Positions 1 through 9,047 of a DNA stretch of 64,000 nucleotides are shown in pieces; the stretch's first letter is position 1; each line of letters starts with the position of its first letter. The notes beneath the pieces are model-generated. The model made no database searches and was not told where the DNA came from. It was given only the letters and a program-made list of their open reading frames with translations. Position numbers and translations under genes: made by a program. Source of the DNA: Bacteroidaceae bacterium (GTDB taxonomy: Bacteria > Bacteroidota > Bacteroidia > Bacteroidales > Bacteroidaceae). The stretch covers positions 1 to 64,000 of the forward strand of contig JAGCPB010000065.1 in assembly GCA_017642425.1 (NCBI GenBank). The letters are read 5' to 3'.

Positions 1-8
1 AAAGGAGG

Positions 9-95
9 CGGAAGCTGGGGGATTCGAACCCCCGGTACGGTTACCCGTACGGCAGTTTAGCAAACTGCTGGTTTCAGCCACTCACCCAAACTTCC
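9..95 (-). tRNA. tRNA-Ser (GCT)
   Basis: Read on the minus strand, this folds into a class II tRNA with a 7-bp acceptor stem (GGAAGTT with AGCTTCC), a long variable arm (tacgggtaaccgta) and a normal T arm (GGTTCGAATCC). The anticodon loop TTGCTAA gives anticodon GCT, which reads AGC/AGU serine codons. The discriminator is G, as expected for serine. No CCA is encoded; the next bases read CCT. A consensus promoter lies 36-67 nt upstream. Confidence 0.95.
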
Positions 96-130
96 TTGGG
101 AACCGTAGGTTCGGAATCCTTTAGCGGGCA

Positions 131-162
131 CAAAGGTAATGTGCATATTTGAGTTCTGCAAG
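131..162 (-). promoter_or_regulatory. Bacteroidetes-type promoter of tRNA-Ser
   Basis: On the minus strand, CTTG (162-159) is followed by exactly 20 nt and then TACCTTTG (138-131). This matches the -33/-7 pattern of the Bacteroides primary sigma factor (TTTG, 19-21 nt, TAnnTTTG) with one change in the -33 box. It lies just upstream of the tRNA-Ser. Confidence 0.75.
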
Positions 163-249
163 TTTTGGAATGATATTTTTTCTAAAAACAACAAAGAAAT
201 ATTTTATTCGTTATCTTTACAACATATAGTCATTCAGTAAGTGCTGTTT

Positions 250-1620
250 ATGTCTAAAGACGACAATATACAATTGCCCAGAGGGTGCAGAATCATAGAG
301 TTTCCCGAGTCTGTCGATGACCGTGGCGCCCTTTCATTTGCCGAGGGTGCACATCAGATCCCGTTCCAGATAGAGCGCGTTTTCTGGATATACGGCGTAC
401 CCGACGGCAAGACCCGAGGCGGGCATTCACACAGTGAATCGGCCGAGGTGGTGGTACCTGTATCGGGCAGTTTCAACATGATGGTGGATGACGGATCTCA
501 TAGCGCTGTGGTGCGGATGGATTCGCCGCGCAAAGGTATCCTTATACCTCCTGGCGTCTGGTGTGACTTACGTGATTTTGCTCCCGGTACGGTGTGTGTG
601 GTGTTTGCATCGCATCCGTATAATGCATCGGGATATATCAATGACTATAATGAATACCTGACCGAGCAGCTTGCTGTGGTTAGATATGATGAATCCCACA
701 AGGATGAATGGAACGCCTTTGTGGCGGCATCCAAGAACGGGACATTCCTGTTTGACCGTGGGTATATGGATTATCACAGCGACAGGTTCAGGGACTGTTC
801 TCTCATGTTCTACAAGCACGGCAAGCTGATTGCCATGCTTCCGGCAAACTGGCGTGAGGATGAGGGTACTGTACAGTCACACGGCGGTCTGACATACGGC
901 GGTCTGATAGTTCCTAAGGATATGATAGCTGTCGATGCACTTGAGGTGTTCAGCTGTGCCATAGACTGGATGAAACGTCAGTTGGGAGCCCACAGGTGGA
1001 TATATAAGCCGGTTCCTTATATCTACAGCAAACTTCCGGCTGAGGAGGACCTGTATGCGCTGTTCCGCAGCGGCGGTACGCTTAAGGAGAGGGGTGTTTC
1101 ATCGGTCATAGATTTCAGTAACCGCCTGCCCATGCGGCAGTTGCGCAGACGCGGATATGCCAAAGCCCTGAAAGCCGGCCTGACGGTTGATATGGGCAAT
1201 ATGGGTGATGACCTGGAGGCATTCTGGAATATCCTGGCCGGCATACTCATGGAGAAGCACCGTAAAAAACCTGTTCATACCATGGATGAACTCCGCTTGC
1301 TTCACAGCCGCTTCCCGGACAGGATTAAACTGCATGTGGTCAGAAACGGTAAAGAGGTAGTGGCCGGAATAATGGTTTATGACATGGGGCATGTAGTGCA
1401 CGCGCAGTACATAGCATCATCCGAGACGGGTAAAAACACCGGCGCATTGGATCTGCTTATCCATAACCTTATCACTGAGGTATATGCCGACAGGACCTAT
1501 TTTGATTTCGGCGTATCGACCGAGAACGGCGGCAGTTATCTGAATGAGGGACTGATTTTCCAGAAAGAGGGTTTCGGGGCCCGTTCTGTGGTCTACGACA
1601 CTTACGAGATGCTTTTTTAG
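250..1620 (+). CDS. Cupin sugar-ketoisomerase/GNAT (FemAB-like) fusion
   Basis: A two-domain protein of 456 residues. Residues about 10-135 resemble the WxcM/FdtA/QdtA cupins, which convert dTDP-4-keto-6-deoxyglucose to a 3-keto sugar. The RGGHSH stretch matches the active-site histidine loop (RGxHAH) of that family. Residues about 145-456 resemble the FemAB/GNAT acyltransferase fold, so it could acylate the amino sugar made after transamination. The partner aminotransferase is not in this window. An in-frame GTG lies at 241, but the ATG at 250 is preferred because the domain starts soon after it. It probably serves the glycan pathway whose transferases and flippase lie at 4582-8998. The exact sugar product is unknown. 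Confidence 0.8.
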   Translation: MSKDDNIQLPRGCRIIEFPESVDDRGALSFAEGAHQIPFQIERVFWIYGVPDGKTRGGHSHSESAEVVVPVSGSFNMMVDDGSHSAVVRMDSPRKGILIPPGVWCDLRDFAPGTVCVVFASHPYNASGYINDYNEYLTEQLAVVRYDESHKDEWNAFVAASKNGTFLFDRGYMDYHSDRFRDCSLMFYKHGKLIAMLPANWREDEGTVQSHGGLTYGGLIVPKDMIAVDALEVFSCAIDWMKRQLGAHRWIYKPVPYIYSKLPAEEDLYALFRSGGTLKERGVSSVIDFSNRLPMRQLRRRGYAKALKAGLTVDMGNMGDDLEAFWNILAGILMEKHRKKPVHTMDELRLLHSRFPDRIKLHVVRNGKEVVAGIMVYDMGHVVHAQYIASSETGKNTGALDLLIHNLITEVYADRTYFDFGVSTENGGSYLNEGLIFQKEGFGARSVVYDTYEMLF

Positions 1621-1689
1621 GAGCACAAAAAGCGCTCGGCTCCGAAGGAGACGCTTGGCTTGTCCAAGAACCGTCCCCGTGATGCTTCA

Positions 1690-2172
1690 CTAGGAATCAT
1701 CCCCGTGATGGTAGGGAAGGTTGTGCAGGATTGAAAAGGCGCGATAGAGCTGCTCCACGAATATGAGCCGCACCATCTGGTGCGAGAATGTCATGCGGGA
1801 GAGCGACAGGCGGCCCGGAACGCGGGCATATACATCGGGCGAGAAGCCGTAGGGGCCTCCAATGATGAAAACCAGCCGTTTGGTTGACTGGGCCATGCGT
1901 TTCTCAAGCCACTGCGCCATCTGGGGTGATGTCATCTCATGTCCCTTGTCATCCAGAAGCCAGACATCGTCTGATGGCTGAAGCAGTTTCAGTATCTGTT
2001 CCCCTTCGCGTACCTTCTGTACCTGCGGCTCCATGCTCCGGGTGTTCTTTAAGTCAGGGATGACCTGAATATCAAACTGGCAGAAATGAGTGAGACGTTC
2101 CACATACTGGTTTATGCCGTCAGTGAGCCACTGCTGGTCCGTCTTGCCTACCACTATCAGGAGAATCTTCAT
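1690..2172 (-). CDS. rlmH: 23S rRNA (pseudouridine(1915)-N3)-methyltransferase RlmH
   Basis: A SPOUT-family methyltransferase of 160 residues that methylates N3 of pseudouridine 1915 in 23S rRNA on assembled 70S ribosomes. The N-terminus MKILLIVVGK, the FIIGGPYGF knot loop that binds S-adenosylmethionine, and the C-terminal SRMTFSHQMVRL and EQLYRA motifs are all present. The length fits the family (about 155). A further in-frame ATG lies 11 codons upstream, but the protein normally begins at MKILL. It is convergent with the preceding fusion gene and divergent from the transporter at 2291. Confidence 0.96.
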   Translation of the reverse strand: MKILLIVVGKTDQQWLTDGINQYVERLTHFCQFDIQVIPDLKNTRSMEPQVQKVREGEQILKLLQPSDDVWLLDDKGHEMTSPQMAQWLEKRMAQSTKRLVFIIGGPYGFSPDVYARVPGRLSLSRMTFSHQMVRLIFVEQLYRAFSILHNLPYHHGDDS

Positions 2173-2219
2173 GACTAAAGTATTGTTTGCCGTACGAAGA
2201 TACAATCAATCCGTGTGAT

Positions 2220-2251
2220 TTTGGCGGATTGGAGGATATTTGTTAAGTTTG
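2220..2251 (+). promoter_or_regulatory. Consensus promoter of the transporter/acyltransferase operon
   Basis: TTTG (2220-2223), 20 nt, TAAGTTTG (2244-2251). Both boxes match the Bacteroides housekeeping consensus exactly. Transcription should begin near 2258, giving a leader of about 33 nt before the ATG at 2291. A TTG at 2240 in the same frame falls inside the promoter and so cannot be the start. Confidence 0.85.
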
Positions 2252-2290
2252 CATGTTTTTTGTAATCATAGGAACGAACGGCAACCGGAT

Positions 2291-3274
2291 ATGTACCAGA
2301 GTCTTCAGCAACTAGATACACTTTCAATCAATTTCAACAGGACGGGAAACTGGCTGCTGGTGCTGTTTATGGCTGTGGTTATGTACGGTGTGGCGCTTGG
2401 ACTGAAGCCTCAGTTTTTCCGTGGCGTGTTCAACCGTCCCCGCTCCCTTTTCATAGGACTGGTCTGCCAGTGGATAGTGCTCCCTTTGGTAACGTTCCTA
2501 CTCTGCGTACTGTTCCACAGCTTTGTACCTCCAATGGTTGCCATGGGCCTTATTCTGGTGGCGTCATGTCCGGGCGGCGCGGTGTCAAATTTCATGACAG
2601 CATACTCAAAAGGCAATGCCGAGCTGTCAGTACTGATGAGCACTATTACCACCCTTGGCGCACCGATATTCACCCCGATAAACTACGCCATCTGGGGTGG
2701 GCTCTACACAAAATATATGGATGCTGCGGCAGGTGATGTGTTACGCACGCTCCAGGTGCCTCCGTTGCAGATTGCGCTTACTGTAATTGTCATCATCGGT
2801 ATACCGGTACTGCTTGGACTTATCACCGTAAAGTTCGCCCCGAATGCATCGGCCCGGCTTAAGGAGATAATGAGATATGTGTCAATAGTGATATTCCTGG
2901 GCGTAGCGGGAATGATGATTTCTCAGAACTTTATCCTTTTCAAGGAATACATAGGTTTTATTTTCATAATAGTGTTTGTCCACAATCTGGTTGGATTCGG
3001 GATAGGTTACACTGCTGCCACTATTGGCGGAAGTCCTGTCAAGGACCGTCGTGCGGTTACCCTTGAGACCGGTATCCAGAATTCCGGATTGGGACTCCTG
3101 CTGCTGTTCAACACCGGTATATTCCCTCCCGAAATTGCCAAGGGCGGTATGGTGTTCGTGACTGCATGGTGGGGCGTATGGCATATCATATCGGGATTGC
3201 TGCTGGGAACCGTGTTCCGTTTCTCGGCTTTCGATACTGTAGGCCTTGCAAAATTCCGGCGTAAGAAGAAATGA
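2291..3274 (+). CDS. Bile acid:sodium symporter family (BASS/SBF-like) transporter
   Basis: A polytopic inner-membrane protein of 327 residues with about ten hydrophobic segments. The LVASCPGGAVSNFMT stretch matches the conserved first crossover motif of SBF/BASS transporters, and ETGIQNSGLGLLL matches the second (E.G.QN..L). These proteins couple sodium to uptake of organic anions such as bile acids, pantoate or keto acids; the substrate here cannot be read from sequence. The ATG at 2291 is chosen because the upstream in-frame TTG lies within the promoter. It overlaps the next gene by ATGA, so the two are likely translationally coupled. Confidence 0.9.
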   Translation: MYQSLQQLDTLSINFNRTGNWLLVLFMAVVMYGVALGLKPQFFRGVFNRPRSLFIGLVCQWIVLPLVTFLLCVLFHSFVPPMVAMGLILVASCPGGAVSNFMTAYSKGNAELSVLMSTITTLGAPIFTPINYAIWGGLYTKYMDAAAGDVLRTLQVPPLQIALTVIVIIGIPVLLGLITVKFAPNASARLKEIMRYVSIVIFLGVAGMMISQNFILFKEYIGFIFIIVFVHNLVGFGIGYTAATIGGSPVKDRRAVTLETGIQNSGLGLLLLFNTGIFPPEIAKGGMVFVTAWWGVWHIISGLLLGTVFRFSAFDTVGLAKFRRKKK

Positions 3275-4587
3275 GAGAGCATATTCAGGACCGTGACGGG
3301 TTCTATACATTCTTAAAGTTTTTTGTTGACTGGTCTGTCAAAAGTTCATACCGAAAGTATCAGGTTGAAGGTTTGGAGAATATACCTGCCGATGGTAGTG
3401 TGATATGGGCATCAAACCATACCAATGCACTGATGGACCCTATGGTGATGCTCTCATCCACCCGCGGGCGCAAGGTGTTTGTGGCAAGGGCTGACATTTT
3501 CAAGAAAAAATGGGCATGTAAGGCGCTTACATTCCTGCGCGTAATGCCTATCTACCGCATAAGAGACGGTATCAATGCCGTAAAGCAGAATGACGGGGCC
3601 ATTGCACAGGCCACGGGAGTCATCATGGACGGTGTGCCATTTGTGATATTCCCTGAAGCTACTCACCGTCCCAAACATTCGCTTCTTAAACTGAGTAAAG
3701 GCATATTCCATATAGCAGAATCCGCAATAGAGAAATCAAAGGACGGAAACCCTGTTTATATACAGCCTATCGGGGTGGAATACGGTGACTATTTCAGATT
3801 CCGCAATACGGTCCTGATTAAATTCGGCAAGCCTGCCAATGTGACCAGGTTCCTTGAGGAGCACAGTGACGAGCCGTTGCCGGTGGCAATGCAGCAGATG
3901 CGCACACTGCTTAATGACAGGATGGCGGAGCAGATTGTCTATATTCCTGACGATGAGGATTATGATGCAATCTGGGAATACGCAAAACTCAAGGCTGACA
4001 ACCCCAGGTATTTTAAAAAGACACTTGATGAAATAGAGAAGAGAGAGGGTAAACTGAAAGGGCTGCTCAGAATCCAGGCTGTAGACAAACAGGCCGTGGC
4101 AGAGATTTTGGCCCTGAGGGAGAATGAGCCCGAAAAAGCCCGTGAACTGTTCAAGCGGGTTGATGATCAGCGTTTGTGGAGATTACAGAACGGCATTTCA
4201 GTATATTCAATTGCCCATGAACCCGGCAGGATGATGCTGTTCCTTAAGAGCCTGCTGGTTATCCTTGGCATTCCATATTACTGTTTCTGCGGAATAGTGG
4301 GTTCAATCAAGTGGGTTCCCATACTTCTTATACTCAGGGGCGTAAAGGATGACGCCTTCTACAATACGGCACGTTACGGCGTTCGTCTGGGGCTGGCCAT
4401 TCCGGCTGTCATAGTCTGGGCGCTATTGTTCTTCCTGCTGTTGAACTGGAAACTTGCGGCTGTGCTGTTCGTGCTCTCCCTGCCGTCACTTAAATATCTG
4501 TATGACTACGGTGAATTCTTCCGCCGCTACATTTCGGATATCAGGTGGAAAGTCAGAAAGAAACGGGCTCCTGAAATTATTCTATAA
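3271..4587 (+). CDS. 1-acyl-glycerol-3-phosphate acyltransferase-like (PlsC superfamily) membrane protein
   Basis: A protein of 438 residues with an N-terminal PlsC domain. The acyltransferase motif NHTNALMDPM (NHxxxxD type) and the FPEATHRP block (variant of FPEGTRS) are visible. Residues about 310-420 hold hydrophobic segments, so it is anchored in the inner membrane. The family transfers acyl chains to lysophosphatidic acid or related lipids. The extra C-terminal half is typical of the larger Bacteroidetes members, whose exact lipid acceptor is not known to me. Its start overlaps the transporter stop, and its last 6 nt overlap the convergent glycosyltransferase gene. Confidence 0.87.
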   Translation: MREHIQDRDGFYTFLKFFVDWSVKSSYRKYQVEGLENIPADGSVIWASNHTNALMDPMVMLSSTRGRKVFVARADIFKKKWACKALTFLRVMPIYRIRDGINAVKQNDGAIAQATGVIMDGVPFVIFPEATHRPKHSLLKLSKGIFHIAESAIEKSKDGNPVYIQPIGVEYGDYFRFRNTVLIKFGKPANVTRFLEEHSDEPLPVAMQQMRTLLNDRMAEQIVYIPDDEDYDAIWEYAKLKADNPRYFKKTLDEIEKREGKLKGLLRIQAVDKQAVAEILALRENEPEKARELFKRVDDQRLWRLQNGISVYSIAHEPGRMMLFLKSLLVILGIPYYCFCGIVGSIKWVPILLILRGVKDDAFYNTARYGVRLGLAIPAVIVWALLFFLLLNWKLAAVLFVLSLPSLKYLYDYGEFFRRYISDIRWKVRKKRAPEIIL

Positions 4588-5703
4588 TCCCGAATAGAAC
4601 TCCTCATACCGTAAGGCTACCCTCATGTAGTCATGATGGCGGCGTACATACTCCACTGACTGCCGCTTCAGTTCCGATATCCTTTCAGGGTGCAGTATCA
4701 GTTGCTCCAGTTCATCATAAACGCTCTGCTCGTTGGGTTGTACGTTGATGATGGGATGCAGTTCATTTTCATCAAGAATACTGTAATTCTCGGGTTCACC
4801 GCCTCCGACAACTATTATGCCCTTTGACATGGCCAGCAGGGAGTTCATGGACGGGGTGTAGCTGTACAGCTGGTCCAGTATGGCATCGCTGCCGTCCAGC
4901 ATCCGGCAATACTGTTCAAACGGCACCCCTTCGGCAACTCTGAGTTCAAGCTTGTCGGGATATCTTTCCTGGAGTTTACGGGCGGCTTTCAGCATTATGT
5001 CAGTACCCTTGTATGCGGACCGTCCGCGGCTTATCCCGACAAACAGTCTGAGCGGACCTCCGTAAAAAAACGTATGGATGATTTCGGGCATTACGATAGG
5101 GAACGGGATGAAGCGCATCTTGTCACGGATCTGACGTCCGTCAGGACATAAGGTATGGACTTCATTGTATGTGGCCCAATATTCATAAAGCCCGGCGGGA
5201 ATGCCGTCGCAGTCAATGGCAATCTTCTCATTCAATGTCTGTTTGGGAGTACCTATCCACTCGTCGCGGAATCGCTGTGCCTCTATGTCGGTGCGGGGTT
5301 TGTCGCCAAAGTTGAAATCGCTGTACCGCAAGGGCCTGATGTCAGTGTTGACGCTTGCCCAATAGTAGTCCATTCCGAACGCCCCCATTACAATCTTACG
5401 GTTGTGACGGCGCAGGTAGCGGTAGAAAGGCATGATGCGCTGGGCCTTGAGTTCAATGAATATAGGGTTGATGAGCTGTACCACATCATAGCCTCTCAAA
5501 AGTGGCAGTGACTTGAACAGCCTCCACAGGAATGAAATGCGGCCGGTACGGCTCTCCAGGTCACGGTGAAGGTCAATGTCGCGGGGGTAGTCTTTCCAAC
5601 CGTCCCCGTCACTGGCTACCGTCACCTCATGCCCCAGTTCCCTCAAGCCTTTGGCCAAGGTATTATGCACGTTACTGTATTCTCCAAGCAGCAGTATCTT
5701 CAT
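4582..5703 (-). CDS. Glycosyltransferase, GT-B fold (GT4-like)
   Basis: Likely a cytoplasmic sugar transferase of 373 residues. The N-terminus MKILLLGEYSNVHNTLA and GHEVTVASDGD fit the first Rossmann domain of GT-B enzymes. The C-terminal half has GISRGRSAYKGTD and the donor-site region PSMNSLLAMSKG, followed by GGGEPENY. The start ATG overlaps the stop of the upstream glycosyltransferase (ATGA), so in-frame ATGs further upstream are unlikely. It is the last gene of a three-gene minus-strand operon (7387 to 4582). The role is probably assembly of a cell-surface oligosaccharide; donor and acceptor are unknown. Confidence 0.87.
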   Translation of the reverse strand: MKILLLGEYSNVHNTLAKGLRELGHEVTVASDGDGWKDYPRDIDLHRDLESRTGRISFLWRLFKSLPLLRGYDVVQLINPIFIELKAQRIMPFYRYLRRHNRKIVMGAFGMDYYWASVNTDIRPLRYSDFNFGDKPRTDIEAQRFRDEWIGTPKQTLNEKIAIDCDGIPAGLYEYWATYNEVHTLCPDGRQIRDKMRFIPFPIVMPEIIHTFFYGGPLRLFVGISRGRSAYKGTDIMLKAARKLQERYPDKLELRVAEGVPFEQYCRMLDGSDAILDQLYSYTPSMNSLLAMSKGIIVVGGGEPENYSILDENELHPIINVQPNEQSVYDELEQLILHPERISELKRQSVEYVRRHHDYMRVALRYEEFYSGL

Positions 5704-6617
5704 AGATTCTTTTTCCTTGTCATTATCCATAGGGCAATCTTCCATGCGCCACGGCCTCCGAATGCGGTGTATTGCTCCAGCATACGTCCTGCAGAGTTGC
5801 CGTCAGGTTTCTTGCCAAAGTGTTCCGCAATGAATGAACGGCATTGGGCGGACGCTTTCTTGTCACCTTCATACAGCAAACGGCCGCTGAGTATGTATGT
5901 CCTGAACAGTATGGCTTTTCTGCATCGTGATGAGGTATGCGTATCTGTGGATGCGGAGTCTTCCAGCACCTGGCTTATGGATTCCAGCTGCATCCTGTAA
6001 CGTGACTTGAAACTGGGGCCTGTCAGGCTGTCGGAATGGACCTTTATGGTATGAAAGGCCTTTCCGGTTATCCATTGAATCCGCGGACCGGCCATGAGCG
6101 CCCTGGCACCAAGCTCCCAGTCATCCCAAACACGGCATGAGGTGTTCCAGCCTCCTATCTCCTTGAGCCATGATGTGCGGAATATCATGCTGATGGTGTT
6201 GAGCATGCCGTTAAGGATATGGACGGCAGGATCAGATACGGGTTTGTATGCACGTACGGTTGTCTTGCCTTCAACACTCTGGCGGGTGGGGAATGCAATC
6301 ATCTCCAAATCCTGATCCCATTCATGGGGAATGTCCTCAAATTCGTCATCGGAATCAAAGAAACAGACCCATTCGGTCTGCACCAGTGACAACCCTTTGT
6401 TGCGTGCTGCGGCTGCGCTGCGCTGAGGTTCGTGCGCCAAGGTTACAAACGGGTGAACGGAACAATAGCTTTCCAGAAACTCCATGGTGCCGTCAGTGCT
6501 GCCGTTGTCAACCACAATAACGGGGACGGCACCCAACGGGCTGCGCATTATGCTGTCAAGGGTATGCTTAAGCATGGCCTTGCGGTTATAGACAGGTATG
6601 ACTATCGTAATATCCAT
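5700..6617 (-). CDS. Glycosyltransferase family 2
   Basis: A GT-A fold transferase of 305 residues. It begins MDITIVIPVYNR, contains VVDNGSTDGT (nucleotide-sugar binding) and FFDSDDEFE (the metal-binding DxD motif), and has a later ...VWDDWELGARAL stretch like the ED motif of GT2 enzymes. The start is set by the conserved IPVYN; it overlaps the upstream gene's end by 16 nt and its own end overlaps the downstream start by ATGA. Middle member of the glycan operon. Confidence 0.92.
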   Translation of the reverse strand: MDITIVIPVYNRKAMLKHTLDSIMRSPLGAVPVIVVDNGSTDGTMEFLESYCSVHPFVTLAHEPQRSAAAARNKGLSLVQTEWVCFFDSDDEFEDIPHEWDQDLEMIAFPTRQSVEGKTTVRAYKPVSDPAVHILNGMLNTISMIFRTSWLKEIGGWNTSCRVWDDWELGARALMAGPRIQWITGKAFHTIKVHSDSLTGPSFKSRYRMQLESISQVLEDSASTDTHTSSRCRKAILFRTYILSGRLLYEGDKKASAQCRSFIAEHFGKKPDGNSAGRMLEQYTAFGGRGAWKIALWIMTRKKNL

Positions 6618-7387
6618 ATTCCTTTTATCATGTTGAACAGGATGGGCAACGGGTTGGCTCCCTTGTGAATCAGATACCATCCGGCCTCCTTCAGGCTACG
6701 CCAGACGGCACCGCAAACACCGTACACATGGCGGAATGTGGCGCCCTTGGTTATCTGCAGCTTCTTGTTTCCAATGAATCCAGTGGCAGTGGTGACGCCT
6801 TGGGTTTGGACAATTACCTGCGGTATGTATTTGATATTCAAGCCTGCACGTTGTGCATCGGCCATGAATACATCCTCCTCGCCGGCACACAGCAGCGGGC
6901 TGCCCAGTCCGAACCTTTCATCAAACCTGAGTCCGTGTCCGATAACGGAACTGCGGCGGAACGTAATCTCCACAGAACAGACGTACGGGGCAGGATAGGG
7001 GTGCAGAGGCGCTCCGTCATAGGTCTGTGCCTGGAATGTGATTATGTCTGCGTCAGGGTTCTCAGACCATGCAGCCAATATGTTGTCTATGTATTGCGGG
7101 AGATAGCGGTTGTCATCATCGGCAATAAGGCAGATGTCTCCGGTAGCCATATCAATGGCGTTGTTTCGGTTGCGTGACAGCCCGGTCCCGTCTATGAATG
7201 ATACATTAACATCGGGTCTGGATGACAATAGGGCCGGAATGTCTGTATGGCAAAGGTTGTCCGGGCACTGGACAGAGACGGTGTAACGGACATTGGGGCG
7301 CTCGGGCAGCAGCATATCAGGTATTCCGGATATGTTGTCACCCATAGTGCAGATCATTATGTCAAGTATAAGCCCGGGACGTTCCAT
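6602..7387 (-). CDS. Glycosyltransferase, GT2-like
   Basis: A probable GT-A glycosyltransferase of 261 residues. Visible features are DIMICTMGDN at the N-terminus, RNRNNAIDMATGDICLIADDDNRY with the DDD metal site, and the later FGLGSPLLCAGEEDVF region typical of the catalytic ED loop. ATG 7387 is chosen; a TTG at 7411 and an ATG at 7357 are in frame. First gene of the minus-strand glycan operon. A near-consensus -7 box (TATATTTA, 7422-7415) lies upstream on the minus strand; no -33 is clear. Confidence 0.87.
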   Translation of the reverse strand: MERPGLILDIMICTMGDNISGIPDMLLPERPNVRYTVSVQCPDNLCHTDIPALLSSRPDVNVSFIDGTGLSRNRNNAIDMATGDICLIADDDNRYLPQYIDNILAAWSENPDADIITFQAQTYDGAPLHPYPAPYVCSVEITFRRSSVIGHGLRFDERFGLGSPLLCAGEEDVFMADAQRAGLNIKYIPQVIVQTQGVTTATGFIGNKKLQITKGATFRHVYGVCGAVWRSLKEAGWYLIHKGANPLPILFNMIKGIWILR

Positions 7388-7480
7388 TCCAAACAGCGTC
7401 TTATGTATCAAAACGTAAATATACTGCTTTTATTTTTGATTTAATAAGTAATTTTGTACGGCATTTTCCGTTATTCATAC

Positions 7481-8998
7481 GTGGGTAGTTCAGAAAACGA
7501 CAAGACAGTTATAGAGTCCGAGCGTCATCTGTTTGACAGGATTGTCAAATATACCGGCGTGTTTGGCAGCGTACAGGGGGTGACCATGCTTGTAACCCTT
7601 CTGATAAACAAAGTCAAGTCAACCCTGCTTGGTACTGCCGGATACGGAATTACCGAGTCTCTGAACCGTAATACGGACCTTATACGTAATTCCACCAATC
7701 TGGGCATCTCTACCGTAGCTGTTCCCGAGATATCCCGTTTTGCAGATGAACCATGCTCACGTGAACTCAGCGATAAGATACTTCTTACCCGCAGTTGGGC
7801 GTTGCTGACTGCCGTAGCCGGAATGGTAGTATGCCTGATTCTTGCGCCTTTTCTGAGCCGATGGGCGTTTGACGGTGACAGCGGCTATACGGTCAGTTTC
7901 ATGGTGCTCTCACTTGCTGTGGCTGCAACGGCCATTACCGGCGCTGAGACGGCAATCATGCGCGGGACAGGTATGTTGCGCCAGATAGCCCTCAGCCAGC
8001 TGCTGTCCGGACTGCTTTCATTGTGTATTTCACTCCCTCTATACTGGTGGCTGAGATATGACGGAATAGTGCCTGTGATTGCGCTGACCACTGTAGGAGG
8101 TACGGCTGCAACCTGTTATTACTCATGCCGTCGTTTTCCTTACAAGGCCCGTCCTTTTGCCTGGAGTCTGTTGCGTCAGGGTACAGGCATGATAGGTTTC
8201 GGTATTTTTTACACTATTGCAGCATTCATAGGGGCATGGGCATGGTCTTATATAGCACGTTATCTTACAGCTAACGGAGGCGATGAACTGACGGGTACTT
8301 ACAGTGCAGGTTATATGCTTGTCACATATCTTTCCAATCTGCTTCTTTCTGTTACGGACTCGGAGTATTATCCCAGACTGTCGGCGGCAGGAGATGATAG
8401 GGGTAATGCGCATCACCTCATGAACAACCAGGCTTTGGCCATGTGCATGATTGCGGCTCCTCTGGTGATACTGTTCATGATCTGTCTGCCGGTGGTGGTA
8501 TTTGTGGTTCTGGAGTATGAAAAATTCTATGAATCAACAATGCTTGCCCAGATGGCGGTAATAGGACTTTTCTTTAAGGCGGTTTGCCAACCCATAGCTT
8601 ATGAAGTCCTGGCCCGTTCAGATTCCAGGATATTTCTTTTTCAGGAGTCAATGTGCTATATAATGCTCATTGTGTGCGTGGTGACCGGTTATAATGTGGC
8701 CGGTACAGTGGGAATAGGGGTCTCGTTGGCTTTGGTGGAACTGCTCTATCTGTTGCTGGTACTGATAATCTCCAGAGTCCGGTACGGATTTGTGATGTCC
8801 GGCAAGGTTGTAAGGAACTTTCTGATTCAGTCCGGATTGGTGGCAATGGCGGCTTTTTCATTGTTCGTGAACTCTTTTATTGGGTTGGCCATAGGAATAG
8901 CCGCTTGTGTGGCTTCATTGTTCATGTCTTTAAGATTCTTGAGGACTCATACCACTTTCATGCCTTCATTCCTGTCCCGATTCCTGCGTAGATCCTGA
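7481..8998 (+). CDS. Polysaccharide/oligosaccharide flippase (Wzx/MATE-like)
   Basis: A polytopic membrane protein of about 505 residues with some 12-14 hydrophobic segments. The opening NKVKSTLLGTAGYGITESLN is characteristic of O-antigen and enterobacterial common antigen flippases, which turn lipid-linked oligosaccharides across the inner membrane. It is divergent from the three glycosyltransferases, consistent with one glycan pathway. The start is uncertain. A TTG at 7454 would lie inside a good -7 box (TAATTTTG, 7449-7456), so GTG 7481 is preferred. There is no ATG before the first membrane segment. Confidence 0.85.
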   Translation: MGSSENDKTVIESERHLFDRIVKYTGVFGSVQGVTMLVTLLINKVKSTLLGTAGYGITESLNRNTDLIRNSTNLGISTVAVPEISRFADEPCSRELSDKILLTRSWALLTAVAGMVVCLILAPFLSRWAFDGDSGYTVSFMVLSLAVAATAITGAETAIMRGTGMLRQIALSQLLSGLLSLCISLPLYWWLRYDGIVPVIALTTVGGTAATCYYSCRRFPYKARPFAWSLLRQGTGMIGFGIFYTIAAFIGAWAWSYIARYLTANGGDELTGTYSAGYMLVTYLSNLLLSVTDSEYYPRLSAAGDDRGNAHHLMNNQALAMCMIAAPLVILFMICLPVVVFVVLEYEKFYESTMLAQMAVIGLFFKAVCQPIAYEVLARSDSRIFLFQESMCYIMLIVCVVTGYNVAGTVGIGVSLALVELLYLLLVLIISRVRYGFVMSGKVVRNFLIQSGLVAMAAFSLFVNSFIGLAIGIAACVASLFMSLRFLRTHTTFMPSFLSRFLRRS

Positions 8999-9015
8999 TG
9001 ACTTAAGGTTCTTAT

Positions 9016-9037
9016 GCGGCACTTTGGTGCTGTTTTT
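9016..9037 (+). terminator. Probable terminator after the flippase
   Basis: A 6-bp stem (CGGCAC, loop TTTG, GTGCTG) runs directly into TTTTT. It stands 18 nt after the flippase stop and upstream of the phosphoglucomutase promoter. Confidence 0.6.
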
Positions 9038-9047
9038 CGTGTTTTCT

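Noticed and set aside
1621..1689. Terminator between the cupin fusion and rlmH
   Set aside because: A few complementary bases (AGCG with CGCT) are present but no stable stem with a T run.
3007..3310. Minus-strand open frames inside the BASS transporter gene
   Set aside because: They are shadows of a conserved transporter; no start context or homology supports them.
7454..7480. TTG start for the flippase gene
   Set aside because: It lies inside a good -7 box (TAATTTTG 7449-7456), so a transcript from there could not include it; GTG 7481 is preferred.
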